A stretch of DNA of 64,000 nucleotides from Planctomycetota bacterium (GTDB lineage: Bacteria > Planctomycetota > MHYJ01 > JACPTZ01), in assembly GCA_016192525.1 (NCBI GenBank), contig JACPTZ010000073.1, positions 1-64,000 on the forward strand, in the 5' to 3' direction. Of this stretch, positions 27,223-36,444 are shown piece after piece. Numbering within the stretch: position 1 is the first letter of the stretch; each line of letters starts with the position of its first letter. The notes beneath the pieces are model-generated. The model made no database searches, was not told the DNA's origin, and was given only the letters and a program-made list of their open reading frames with translations. Position numbers and translations under genes: made by a program.

Positions 27223-28214
27223 GGGCCGCGCCTCCCCGCCGGGAACGGCGTGAGATCGGTCAACCCGCGCCCCTCCGCCTCGCCGAACATGACGTTCATG
27301 TTCTGGATCGCCTGCCCGGCGGCGCCCTTGACCAGGTTGTCGAGCGTGGCGATCACGACCGCCCGACCGGTCTCGTCCACCTCGAACCCGCCGAGGGCGC
27401 AGAGGTTCGTCCCCTGGACGTCGTGAAGTTCGGGGGGGCGATCTTCGACGAACCGGAGGAACGGTTCCCGGTCGTACACCTCGTGGAACAGGGAGCGGAT
27501 CTGCTGGCCGCACTTCTCCGGGGAGGTGTCCGGCCGGTCATGCAGATGCACGGTTCGCAGCAGACAGTGCGTCGTCATCAGGATGCCGCGGAAGGTCGGA
27601 ATCACGTGCGGGGTGAAGCCGACGGCGTGCCGGAGCACGCGGCCGATCTCGGCCCGGTGCCGGTGCTGGGTGAGCTTGTAGGCGATCGTGTTGTCCGTGA
27701 AGTGGACCGGGTCGTTGACATAGGCGGGCGCGCGACCCGCCCCGCTGTACCCGGACTTGCCGTCGAAGATGAGCGAGCCGGCCAGTTCATGGCGCACCAG
27801 CGGCCAGGCCGAGAGGATGGCGGCCGTGGCGTAGCAGCCGGGGTTCGCCACGATCCGGGCCCGCGGGAGCGCGGCGCGGAAGAGCTCCGGGAGGCCGTAC
27901 GGCACGTTCTCGTCCGCCCGGAAGTCGGCGGAGAGATCGATGACCCGGGAGGTGAGCCGGGGGGCGGTCTCGAGCGCGAACCCCGCCGGCATCGCGCAGA
28001 AAACGACGTCGCACCGGTCGGCGTTCAGCTCCCCCACCGGGCGGTTCGTGAACCGCAGTTCGCGGGGAGCCTCCGGAACCACGTTCGAGACCGGCTCGCC
28101 GGCATGGTTTTCGGAATTCAGGGCGACGAACTCGATTCCGCCGTGCCGGAGCCCGAGACGGATGAGTTCGTTTCCCGCGTACCCGCTGGCGCCCAGTATC
28201 GCCGCACGAATCAT
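27219..28214 (-). CDS. argC: N-acetyl-gamma-glutamyl-phosphate reductase
   Basis: A 331-residue NADPH enzyme of arginine synthesis. N-terminal dinucleotide motif ILGASGYAGNELIRL, active-site Cys in NPGCYATAAIL, then GKSGYSGAGR and HRHRAEIGR. The start at 28214 is preceded by GAGGT at normal spacing; the frame stays open further up but runs into the next gene. It is coupled to argH by a 4-base overlap. Confidence 0.96.
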   Translation of the reverse strand: MIRAAILGASGYAGNELIRLGLRHGGIEFVALNSENHAGEPVSNVVPEAPRELRFTNRPVGELNADRCDVVFCAMPAGFALETAPRLTSRVIDLSADFRADENVPYGLPELFRAALPRARIVANPGCYATAAILSAWPLVRHELAGSLIFDGKSGYSGAGRAPAYVNDPVHFTDNTIAYKLTQHRHRAEIGRVLRHAVGFTPHVIPTFRGILMTTHCLLRTVHLHDRPDTSPEKCGQQIRSLFHEVYDREPFLRFVEDRPPELHDVQGTNLCALGGFEVDETGRAVVIATLDNLVKGAAGQAIQNMNVMFGEAEGRGLTDLTPFPAGRRGP

Positions 28215-28224
28215 CGGGGGGACC

Positions 28225-29142
28225 TCACTTGCCCGCGAGTTTTTTCCGCAAGGCATAGTCCTTGAGGAGGTCCCGTACGCCGGCGTCCGAGACGTCGGCG
28301 AAGCGGACCTTTCCGGTCTCGTCGATGATGAACGAGACCGGCGTTGTCTTGACGGCCCAGGACCTGGAGAGGTCCCCCTTCACGTCGTGGACCACCGTGA
28401 TCCCCTCGGCGCTCTGCGGCGTGAGGAACTCATTCACCCTCTCGATCGTTCCCCCCTTGGCCACCGTGAGGATGACAAAGTCGGTGTCCTGCTCGCGCTC
28501 GCGCCTGAGCCCCACCACGTTGGGGAAGTCCTGGGAGCAAGCATCGGAGCCCGCCTCCCAGAAATAGACCCAGACGAACTTTCCCTTGAGCGCGGCCAGA
28601 TCGACCGGAATCCCCTTCAGATCGGTGGCGACCAGCTTCTTGGGCGGCTTGCCGATGGCGTCGAGAAAGGGAACTCCTTTCTGGAGCTTCACCGCGCAGG
28701 CGCTCTTCGGGACGCGCGTCACGATCGTCGAGCCCGCCGACCGGACGAGTCCGGCGTCGCCCGAGCGGCTCGCGGCGGACCAGAGCCGGTTCGCCAGCGC
28801 GTCCTTCCAGCCCGCGTCCGAGGCCGATTCCAGCGCCTTCATGAGCGTCTGGACCGCCTCCCGGAAGGCGCCGCGGGCCATCTGGATCCGGGCGAGGTCC
28901 TCGGCGACCCGGTTCTTGAAGTTGGCGTCGAAGTTGGCCCCCAGCACGTTTTCGAGGATCCCCTGCCGCCGCGTGAGTTCGTCGTAGTTCGCCACGGGAT
29001 CTTCGAGAAGTCCATCGAGGCCGTACGACGCCTCCTGATAGTCGGACGATCCCTGGCCCCGCAGGAGCGGTCGACCGGCCCCCGGCGCAACCGTCGCCAG
29101 CGTCAGAAACACCCAGATTCCGAATCGCCCGGCACGCATCAT
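28225..29142 (-). CDS. Secreted thioredoxin-like protein (TlpA/ResA type) lacking the first Cys
   Basis: A 305-residue exported protein: signal peptide (about 8-20, after which GAGRPLLRGQ), a helical N-terminal domain (about 60-130), and a C-terminal thioredoxin-like domain. The latter has FVWVYFWEAGSDACSQDFP, where relatives have WATWCPPC; the nucleophilic Cys is Ser here, leaving SxxC. The fold continues with TPVSFIIDETGKVRF, the cis-Pro region. It may bind rather than reduce, or the Cys may form mixed disulfides. It heads the arg operon with a 10-bp gap to argC. Start has GGAGG overlapping closely. Confidence 0.85.
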   Translation of the reverse strand: MMRAGRFGIWVFLTLATVAPGAGRPLLRGQGSSDYQEASYGLDGLLEDPVANYDELTRRQGILENVLGANFDANFKNRVAEDLARIQMARGAFREAVQTLMKALESASDAGWKDALANRLWSAASRSGDAGLVRSAGSTIVTRVPKSACAVKLQKGVPFLDAIGKPPKKLVATDLKGIPVDLAALKGKFVWVYFWEAGSDACSQDFPNVVGLRREREQDTDFVILTVAKGGTIERVNEFLTPQSAEGITVVHDVKGDLSRSWAVKTTPVSFIIDETGKVRFADVSDAGVRDLLKDYALRKKLAGK

Positions 29143-29352
29143 CCTCCCTCCGGACGGCCCCGGGCCGTCCCCGTACACCCGGCGCAGACACCCGTCTGCC
29201 CCGCCCCGGCGGCTGACGAATTCAGACTACGCCCTTGGACGGGCGGCGTCAAGCAAGGAACACCGGTTTGACTGGACCGGCACCGGCCGGGGAAATACAA
29301 TTGCTGGCGCCGGACCCTCCGCTACCACCCGACACCCAAAGGACACACGATC

Positions 29353-30135
29353 ATGGACACGCCCCGATGCCGGTCCCTCTGGCCCACCCTCTCCCTCGCC
29401 GCCGCGCTGATCGGAGCAGGGTGCACGAATCCGGAAATCTCCACGCGGACCCCGCGACCCGACGAGGAGACCTTCGGTCGTTCGCACCAGGAACGCCCGC
29501 ACCCCGCGACGGAGCGGAACTTCGAGAATGTCCAGATCGACGTCGAGGTGGTCGAAGTCCAGGAGGCGGAGGCCGCCGGATTCGAGGGCCTCTGGCAGGG
29601 GGTGGACGAGACGGTCCTCGGGGGAGGCGTGAAAGACGCGTACGCGAAAAACGGATTGCGCCTGGGACTGGGCGGGACGCGTTTCGCGCCGCTGCTCGAC
29701 GCCACGATCCTGAAGACGAAGGGCCGCACCCGCTCGCTGACCTCGGTGACCACCCCCGGCGGCCGTCCGGCGTCGATTGCGGTGGGCGAGACGATTCTCG
29801 AACCGGTCTCCATCGTGGTCTGGAACGCCGCCACGGTGTCGGAGTCCCATTCCGTCCAGCGGGCCGCGTTCACGATTGAGGTGACGCCCACCGTGCTCGA
29901 CGGCGGGCGCATCCGGATCGACCTCCTCCCCCGGCTGGCGCACTCTGACCCGGCGGCGAAGGCGGTCCCGTTGACGGAGCTCTCCGCCTCCCTGATCGTG
30001 CGTGAGGGAACGCCGCTGGTGATCGGACGATTCGGCGCCGAGCCCCAGACGATCGGGACCACCTTCCTCAAGGCCCACGGCGGCGGGGCGCAGTCGACGA
30101 TGTGGCTGGTGCTGACCCCGCGCCCGTTGCGCTAA
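29353..30135 (+). CDS. Lipoprotein with a secretin-like C-terminal segment
   Basis: A 260-residue protein with an N-terminal signal and a lipobox-like ALIGAGC (C23). It has a charged linker, then a beta-rich domain. Segments such as FTIEVTPTVLDGGRIRIDLLPRL and TELSASLIVREGTPLVIGRFG resemble strands of the secretin C-domain family, but it is too short to be a pore-forming secretin. It may be a secretin-related accessory, in keeping with the secretin gene at 35088. Its TAA overlaps the stop of the convergent phosphatase gene by four bases. Confidence 0.7.
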   Translation: MDTPRCRSLWPTLSLAAALIGAGCTNPEISTRTPRPDEETFGRSHQERPHPATERNFENVQIDVEVVEVQEAEAAGFEGLWQGVDETVLGGGVKDAYAKNGLRLGLGGTRFAPLLDATILKTKGRTRSLTSVTTPGGRPASIAVGETILEPVSIVVWNAATVSESHSVQRAAFTIEVTPTVLDGGRIRIDLLPRLAHSDPAAKAVPLTELSASLIVREGTPLVIGRFGAEPQTIGTTFLKAHGGGAQSTMWLVLTPRPLR

Positions 30136-31934
30136 CGGGGCGTCGGCGACGGCATCCGGATCCGCGCCGTGTCGGGGCTTCGGGCGTGGTCGAGGGGGGA
30201 CGAGATCTTCGTGACGACGAGGGTGATGTCGTCGTGCTGGGGGGCGCCGGCGCAGAACTCCCGCACTTCGTTGTCGATCGCCTCGATGATCTCCGACGCC
30301 TTCTTCAGGTGATTCCGGCGCACGGCCTCCATCAGCCGCTCCCTCCCCCACGAGTCGCCGTTCAGGTTCATCGCCTCCCAGACGCCGTCGGTCGAGAAGA
30401 GCAGGACGTCCCCCACCTTCAGGCCGTTCACCTGCACCGTCTCAAAGTCGAGGTCCGGGAACATCCCGAGGGGGGGGCCTGTGCTCTCCAGCTCCTGAAA
30501 GCGGTCCTCCGCCGTCCGGTAGAGGAGCGGGGCATCGTGTCCGGCGCTCACGTAGGACATCCGTGCGGCGTCCGGGTCGAGGATGCAGAGGAACATCGTC
30601 ATGAAGCGGTCGTCTTCCATGTCCCGCTCGAGCATGTTGTTGAGCATCCGGAAGAGCAGGCTGAGGTCCTGGGTCGTGTCGATCATGGCCCTCAGAAAGG
30701 CGCGCGCGGTGGCCATGAGGAGGGCGGAGGCGATTCCATGCCCGGAGACGTCGCCGATGACCAGCCCGAGGGAGGTCTCGAGCGTCCCGAGAAAATCGTA
30801 GTAGTCCCCGCCGGTTTCGTCGCAGGGGGCGCTCCATCCGCTGATCTCCAGCCCCCGCATCTTCGGCGCCCGGTCCGGCAGGAGGCTCTTCTGAATCTGG
30901 CTCGCGATCTTGAGCTGCTCCGCCATCCGCTCCCGCTCGAGCGAATTCCGGTAGAGGATGGCGTTCTCGACCGCGATGGCCGCCAGGTCGGTCATCGTCT
31001 GGAGGACGTCGAGGTCCTGCTCCGTCACTTCGCGCGAGGCCTCGGCGTTGACGATGTTGATGACGCCCAGCGGCTTTTCCTTCGTGGTCAGCGGGAGGCA
31101 AAGGAAGGAGTTGACGCCCGCGTGAAGCTCGGCGAGGTCGAGCCCCGGCTCGTCCCGGAGGTGCGGAAGGTAGCAGACCTGCCCTTCGCGGGAAACCTGC
31201 TCGGCCAGGGCCGGTCCATCCTTCCGCCGGATCGCCCCCACGACGGCGTCGGTGAGCCCCCACTCGACCTTGCTGACGAGGGCGTTTCCCTCCCACAACA
31301 TGAGGGAGCCCACCTCGGCATTGACGATGTGCAGCGACAATTCGAGGATTTTTGTCAGCAGGACATCGAGATCGAGCTGGGTGAGGAGCTGCGCCACCTC
31401 GTGCAGCACCTCGAGCTTCGTCTTGCCCGTCTCGGCGGCGATCTCCGTCTCGGCATACAGATCCAGGAGGGTCAGACGCGCGGCCGCCTGTTCGGCGATG
31501 AGGGGGAGCCATTCGAAGCGCGCGGGGTCCCCTGCTTCCGACTCGGAGTACCGGTGGATCAGCAGAAGTCCGACCGGCTGCGAGCGGTGGACGAGCGGAT
31601 CGGCGGTGAGAACCGGGAGGGGCCCGCCGTTGAGGGAGAGGGCGACCGTCGAACCGGGGCGAAGCGGGGTCCCGCTCCGGAAGACTCCGGCCAGCGGCCC
31701 CGGGTCCCCGATGACCTGCGGCAGCGGGCCGGGAAGGTGCGAGGCGTACTCGAGCAGGAACGACTCGTTGACCGGATCGTGGGTCAGGATCGAGTACTCG
31801 ACGCCCGGGAACAGGGGGTCCAGGACGGTGGAGATCGCCACGAAAAGCTCGGTCTTGCGTTCGGCGCCGCCGAGGCTGTTGGCGATGTGGCGGAGCCGCG
31901 CGAAGGAATCCGGATTTTCGTAGAAGGACGCCAA
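30132..31934 (-). CDS. GAF-GAF-SpoIIE-type phosphatase (RsbU-like)
   Basis: A 600-residue protein: two GAF-like domains (about 20-180 and 195-345), a short coiled coil, and a C-terminal PPM/SpoIIE phosphatase domain (about 370-590) with the metal Asp motifs GDYYDF, GDVSGHG and FSTDGVWEA, and the final APQHDDITLVVTK. It should dephosphorylate an anti-sigma-antagonist type partner; none is adjacent. Start is TTG 31934 with GGAGGGG upstream: no ATG precedes LASFYENPD in frame near it. Convergent with the lipoprotein gene (4-base overlap). Confidence 0.87.
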   Translation of the reverse strand: MASFYENPDSFARLRHIANSLGGAERKTELFVAISTVLDPLFPGVEYSILTHDPVNESFLLEYASHLPGPLPQVIGDPGPLAGVFRSGTPLRPGSTVALSLNGGPLPVLTADPLVHRSQPVGLLLIHRYSESEAGDPARFEWLPLIAEQAAARLTLLDLYAETEIAAETGKTKLEVLHEVAQLLTQLDLDVLLTKILELSLHIVNAEVGSLMLWEGNALVSKVEWGLTDAVVGAIRRKDGPALAEQVSREGQVCYLPHLRDEPGLDLAELHAGVNSFLCLPLTTKEKPLGVINIVNAEASREVTEQDLDVLQTMTDLAAIAVENAILYRNSLERERMAEQLKIASQIQKSLLPDRAPKMRGLEISGWSAPCDETGGDYYDFLGTLETSLGLVIGDVSGHGIASALLMATARAFLRAMIDTTQDLSLLFRMLNNMLERDMEDDRFMTMFLCILDPDAARMSYVSAGHDAPLLYRTAEDRFQELESTGPPLGMFPDLDFETVQVNGLKVGDVLLFSTDGVWEAMNLNGDSWGRERLMEAVRRNHLKKASEIIEAIDNEVREFCAGAPQHDDITLVVTKISSPLDHARSPDTARIRMPSPTPR

Positions 31935-32010
31935 GGGACCCCTCCGATGTCGCGCGATGCACCCGATGGTACGAGGGCGCGGGGGGGGAGTGCAAGCACA
32001 AACGGGAAGA

Positions 32011-32358
32011 TCAGCGCGACGCCGGCGTCCGGGAGGCGAGGTAGTGCTCCGGATTGGAGAGGAATCGCCTCCGGCAGCGTTCCGAGCAGAACCAGCGCGG
32101 CGTTCCGGCGTGAACGACGCGCAGGGCCGCGTCTCGCGCCACCGACTCGCCGGAGACGAGACAGGTGACCCGCTCTTCGGCCGCGGGGGACGGCTCGGCC
32201 GGAACGGCGCGGGGCGGGGCCACACCGGGGGTTCCGTGGAGGGAACTCCGGGGTCCCGGAACGGGATCGCTCCGCGATGTCGGATGGCACCCCGCGAGAA
32301 CCGCCGCGAGGCCCGGGGCGAGAAAGACGGGGAAGGCGCGGAAGATCGGGAGGTTCAT
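32011..32358 (-). CDS. Lipoprotein with YHS/TRASH-like metal-binding domain
   Basis: A 115-residue lipoprotein: signal peptide with lipobox LAGC (about residue 24), Pro-rich linker, then a YHS-like domain (VTCLVSGESV, then WFCSERCRRRFLSNPEHYL). These domains bind heavy metals, especially copper or iron, using the Cys seen here. It probably sits at a membrane as a metal-trafficking or sensing factor. The start at 32358 is supported by GAGAGGA upstream. It lies between the phosphatase and the secretin on the same strand. Confidence 0.8.
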   Translation of the reverse strand: MNLPIFRAFPVFLAPGLAAVLAGCHPTSRSDPVPGPRSSLHGTPGVAPPRAVPAEPSPAAEERVTCLVSGESVARDAALRVVHAGTPRWFCSERCRRRFLSNPEHYLASRTPASR

Positions 32359-32409
32359 GGCGTCCTCTCTACCATGACTCCCGGCCCGGGTCAAGGAAGG
32401 CGCAACACT

Positions 32410-35088
32410 CTACTGATTGGCGCGACGCGCCTCCTCCTCCTCCATGATGATGATCTTCGCCCGGATCAGGATGAGCAGGCTCCGCTTCCGCTTCCCCTCG
32501 ACCTTTCGGTCGAACAGGCTGCTGACGATCGGAATGTCGGACACGACCGGAACCCCGCTGTTGATCCGATCGTCATAGACGTTCGTCAGCCCGCCGACCA
32601 GAAGCGTTCCGCCGTCCGGCATGGTCACCGTCGTCCGGACCCTCTGAATGCGGATCCGGGGCGTCTCGATCTGCACGCGGGCGACGAGGGTCTGCAGGGT
32701 ATTCTGGCCGAGGAACGTCTGGACGAAGAGCGGGTAGATGCCGCTGATCACGGGCGGGGGATCGAGAACGGCGACGGTGGGCCGGAGTTCCAGCGTGATG
32801 TACTTCCGATCGGCGCTGATGGTCGGCCGAACGTCGAGCGTGATCCCGTCCTGAACGGTGCCCGGGATGGGGTCGGCGATGACGGCATCGGCGGCCACTT
32901 CCACGTCGTAGTCGCGGATGTAGGTGAACTGGTTCGCGACGAAGATGTTCGCCCGCTGGGTGTTGAAGACCGTCACCCGCGGCGCGGTGAGGAGGCGGGC
33001 GCGCTGGTGTCGTTCGACGGCGCGGATGATCGCCTCGACCAGCGTGGGGTCGATGAGGGTGAATTGGAGGGAGGCCCCGCCGGCGTTCGAGTAGATCGTT
33101 CTGAAGAAGTTCGAGATGAGCTGGTCGTTGGTGAGCAGGTTCTCGATCCGGCTGCGGAGCTGGATGTCGCCACCCGAGTAGGAACTGACGATGCCCGCCA
33201 GCGGCTCGGCGTTGTTGGATCCGGGGTTGTTCTCCGCGTTGAAGAAGTTGTACGGGGGATTCTGGAAGTCGTCCATGGTGGTCTGACGCCGGTCCGTGAC
33301 CGCGTCGAGGCCCCGCCAGTCGATGCCGACGTCGTGCAGGAAGTGCTCCTCGACGGTCAGGAATCGTGACTCGATGCTGACCAGCATCCCGGTGGAACGG
33401 CGAAGGTCCGAGAGGAGCGTCTGGATCTGGCGCTGGGTGGCCGGCGTGTGGCGGACGATGAGGAGCCCGTTGTTGATCTCGATCGAGTTCGGAGCGGTCT
33501 CCCAGGTCCCCTTGGCGATGTTCCCCTTGATCAGCTCGATGAGCTCGTCGGTGCCGACGGGCGGCGGCGGGGCCGCTCCGCCGACGGACGTCCCGCCGGT
33601 GTCGTCGCTGGGCGAGGCGAGACTGATCTCCGGGGCGGGGAAGTCGTTGATGACCGCCGTCAGGTCCTGGACCCGGTACATCTGGAACACCGTCTCGGTT
33701 TCAAGGTTGGCTCGGGTCGTGACGACAATGACCCCCTGATCCACCTTGTACCCGAGCTCCCACATGCGCAGGATCAGGTCGAAGGCCTGGTCGAACGGAA
33801 GGTTGTCCACCCGGAACGTGACCTTGATTCCCGCCGGGTCGTCCACGCCCTTCAGGACGATGTTGAGGTTGGTGAACTCGCGGAGCCACGAGATGACTTC
33901 GGGAAGCGGCGTTTCGGAGAAGTTCAGGGAGATGTTCTGCGACTTCATCCGGTTGACGATCTCCAGGTCCTCCGGAGCCATCTTCTCCTCGGCGGAGGTC
34001 CCGCCGTCCTGGGCTCGACCGGCCACCCGGTCGTCCCAGTCGTCCGGGAATTCCACCCCCTCCACCGGAATCGTCTTCATATTGATGGACTCGAACTGCT
34101 TCCGCCACTCTTCGGTGTAGGCTTCGAGGTTTCGCTTGTCCCGCTGGGCATGCTTGGCGGCCCGGGCGATGGAGTAGAGCTCCTGGGCGTGCTTGTTGTT
34201 CGGGTCGGTCTTGAGGAGCTGGGCGCACAGAAGTTCGGCCCTCTCGTAACGCTCCGCCTCGAATTCGCTCTGGGCTTCTTCGAACAGGCGCTTGATCCGC
34301 TCGATCACCATGTCCTTGCGCTTCTGTTCCTCCTGTTTCGCCAGTTCCTGGACCATCGCCTCGCGCTTGCGCTCGCTGTCGCGCGCCTTGGCCTGGGCCA
34401 GTTCCTTGGAGCGTTCGAGATAGTCCTGCGCCTGGCGGACGAGGCCGGACATGTCGACATTGAACGGGAACCACTTTTCCGCCTCGACGACGTGCGTGAA
34501 CTCCTCGACCGCGCTCTCGTAGTCTTCGTCGTGGAAGTATCGCTCTCCCTTGCGGAAGTGGTTCTGCACGGCGATCTGGCCCTGCTTCATCTTGACGATT
34601 TCTTCGTTCTGGGCGTCACGCATGATGTCGCCGACGTCCCCCTGGACATGCTCTCCGAGCTGCGCCCGGACCTCCGTGAGGAGGCGTCGGGCCTCAGGGT
34701 GATCCGGATTCAGCATCAGGGCGCTCTCGAGATTCTGCTTGGCCTTCTCCCACTCCAGTTCGTTGTAGTACTTCTGCGCCACCTGGACGTACCCTTCGGC
34801 GAGCGCGTCCTTGTTCCCTCCGCCGGCGCCCCCGCCCAGCGCGGCCAGGGCATCGTCGGCGGCGTCGCGGTTCATGGAGCCGCCGCCGCGAAGCTCGTTC
34901 TCGAGCTGACGGATGCGGCTCTCGATGGCGGACCGCTCGTCGGTCGGCGCAGGGGCCACGGCGCGCGGAGGCGGCGGCATCATCATCGGGGGAGGCGGGG
35001 GCGGAGGCCCGTAACGCATGCATCCGGCCGTCGCCAGCAGGGCGAAGGCTCCCACGGACCCGAGACGGCGAACGCATGGCATGCTCAT
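32410..35088 (-). CDS. TPR-containing secretin (type II/IV secretion)
   Basis: An 892-residue outer-membrane pore protein. Signal peptide with a lipobox-like LLATAGC, Pro-rich segment, TPR-like region (about 105-270), N-type domains (LNFSETPLPEVISWLREFTNLN) and the C-terminal secretin core, with GGLTNVYDDRINSGVPVVSDIPIVSSLF and LLILIRAKII. The ending matches the GspD/PilQ family. Start at 35088 follows GGGAGACGC. The TPR region is an uncommon N-terminal addition that may replace a separate pilotin such as PilF. The PilM-type cluster lies just upstream, separated by a terminator, so this gene probably has its own promoter. Confidence 0.93.
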   Translation of the reverse strand: MSMPCVRRLGSVGAFALLATAGCMRYGPPPPPPPMMMPPPPRAVAPAPTDERSAIESRIRQLENELRGGGSMNRDAADDALAALGGGAGGGNKDALAEGYVQVAQKYYNELEWEKAKQNLESALMLNPDHPEARRLLTEVRAQLGEHVQGDVGDIMRDAQNEEIVKMKQGQIAVQNHFRKGERYFHDEDYESAVEEFTHVVEAEKWFPFNVDMSGLVRQAQDYLERSKELAQAKARDSERKREAMVQELAKQEEQKRKDMVIERIKRLFEEAQSEFEAERYERAELLCAQLLKTDPNNKHAQELYSIARAAKHAQRDKRNLEAYTEEWRKQFESINMKTIPVEGVEFPDDWDDRVAGRAQDGGTSAEEKMAPEDLEIVNRMKSQNISLNFSETPLPEVISWLREFTNLNIVLKGVDDPAGIKVTFRVDNLPFDQAFDLILRMWELGYKVDQGVIVVTTRANLETETVFQMYRVQDLTAVINDFPAPEISLASPSDDTGGTSVGGAAPPPPVGTDELIELIKGNIAKGTWETAPNSIEINNGLLIVRHTPATQRQIQTLLSDLRRSTGMLVSIESRFLTVEEHFLHDVGIDWRGLDAVTDRRQTTMDDFQNPPYNFFNAENNPGSNNAEPLAGIVSSYSGGDIQLRSRIENLLTNDQLISNFFRTIYSNAGGASLQFTLIDPTLVEAIIRAVERHQRARLLTAPRVTVFNTQRANIFVANQFTYIRDYDVEVAADAVIADPIPGTVQDGITLDVRPTISADRKYITLELRPTVAVLDPPPVISGIYPLFVQTFLGQNTLQTLVARVQIETPRIRIQRVRTTVTMPDGGTLLVGGLTNVYDDRINSGVPVVSDIPIVSSLFDRKVEGKRKRSLLILIRAKIIIMEEEEARRANQ

Positions 35089-35252
35089 GAAGCGTCTCCC
35101 TTTCCCTGCCGATCGCCGGAAGGACAACCCGGTCGTGCGCCCTGATTCCCGAAGGGACCGCGGCGACGGCCGTCGCCGAGGCGGGGGGCGATACCCGCCG
35201 TTCGTCTATCGTCAAAAGTGCGGAGGGACTTGCGCCGGGATGGAATGACGAC

Positions 35253-35285
35253 AAAAAAAGCCGCAGGGGGTTCATCCCCGGCGGC
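35253..35285 (-). terminator. Rho-independent terminator of the pilM operon
   Basis: On the minus strand a stem GCCGCC/GGCGGC-type hairpin (35285-35260) with a GGGG/CCCC core is followed by seven Ts (35259-35253). It ends the transcript running from accB through the PilM-type genes. The rest of 35089-35349 contains nothing else I can support. Confidence 0.85.
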
Positions 35286-35349
35286 TTGCTTCCTGCCTGT
35301 TACCTCTTGTCTCGTACCTCGGACCCGTGACCCCGGCCCGTCCGCCCCG

Positions 35350-36402
35350 TCACTTCTTCTCCTTCTTTTCGTCCTTCTTCGGCGGGCTGCCGCTTCCCCC
35401 TCCGGCGGTGTCCGTTCTCCAGAGCGGCTCGCACAGTTTCCCCTCCTCGTCCTTGTAGATAATCTGCCATTCCTTGATTTCCTCGACGATCTCCTTGTCG
35501 TCGGGAACGCGGACTCCGTCCACCTCCTTGTAGCCCGGGACGATCCGGGTCCGTTTCTTCTTCTCCTGCTTGATCTCGACCAAGGTGTACCCCGTGCTCA
35601 TGTCGACAGCAACGACCTGGTTGCCCTCGCGGCGCTTCTCCACCTGTCCGATCTTCTCCCCCTTCTTGACGAAGTAGTTCTTCTCCTCCCACTTGCCCCG
35701 AACGAATTTCCGGATGAGGACGCTGGCCTGGAGCGCGGCGGCGTCTCCCCCGACCATGGTCAGTCGCAGCTCGATGACCCCCATGGCCATGGCGGAAACC
35801 TCATTGCTCCAGTCGCTCTCGCGGGCCTTCGCCTTCTTGTCCTCGGTGACGGCGCGAACCCGGTAGGTGTACGTGATTTTCGGGACGACGTCCTGGTCGT
35901 CATAGGAGCCGGCGTCGATCGGTTCGGTCGTCAGGAGACGCCAGTCCTTGTCGGGCCCGCCCTTGCGGGCCACCTCGTAACCGTTCACTTCGGCCGTGGA
36001 GCGGTCGTCGGGCTCCCAGGACAGGGTGAGTTTTCCGAAATCGACCGACGGCTCCGAGGCCTTGGGGGCCAGCAAAGTATGGGGACCCTCGACCACCACC
36101 TTCACCAGCTTCGGCTCGAACTTGACGGGGTGGTAGGCAATCCAGTTGTTCGCCGGCTCCATGGGGAGGCGCTTCGTCCATGAGTCGTTGACGTCCTTGC
36201 TGAAGCCCAGTCGCGGATTCGCCGGGGGTTCGGAAGTTCCGAGCTTTCCCTCGATGTCGGACACGAGTTTCATCAATCCGGCCTGGGTGGGGTCCGCCCC
36301 GCCGAACATGGCGCTGTAGACGAAGTACGCGAGGAAAAGAAGAACCGCGGCCCCGAGGGCCATCTTTTCGCCATGCCTGCTTCCCAGTGATTTCAGGTCC
36401 AT
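35350..36402 (-). CDS. Membrane protein with fibronectin-III-like domain, pilus-assembly neighbour
   Basis: A 350-residue protein with one N-terminal membrane span (about 15-34), an extracytoplasmic part with a fibronectin-III-like domain (LTLSWEPDDRSTAEVNGYEV, then TYTYRVRAVTEDKK), and a Lys-rich C-terminal tail. Its place behind the PilN/PilO-like gene fits a PilP-like role connecting the inner-membrane platform to the secretin. The similarity is by order and layout only. Start has GGAGG six bases upstream. A terminator follows 64 bp after its stop. Confidence 0.7.
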   Translation of the reverse strand: MDLKSLGSRHGEKMALGAAVLLFLAYFVYSAMFGGADPTQAGLMKLVSDIEGKLGTSEPPANPRLGFSKDVNDSWTKRLPMEPANNWIAYHPVKFEPKLVKVVVEGPHTLLAPKASEPSVDFGKLTLSWEPDDRSTAEVNGYEVARKGGPDKDWRLLTTEPIDAGSYDDQDVVPKITYTYRVRAVTEDKKAKARESDWSNEVSAMAMGVIELRLTMVGGDAAALQASVLIRKFVRGKWEEKNYFVKKGEKIGQVEKRREGNQVVAVDMSTGYTLVEIKQEKKKRTRIVPGYKEVDGVRVPDDKEIVEEIKEWQIIYKDEEGKLCEPLWRTDTAGGGSGSPPKKDEKKEKK

Positions 36403-36444
36403 CCTCAACCTCCAGTCTGAATCGCTCCGGAGCTCCGCCCGGGA

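Noticed and set aside
29268-29301. TTGACT...TACAAT promoter upstream of the 29353 lipoprotein gene
   Set aside because: The spacer is 22 bp, too long for a normal sigma-70 promoter.
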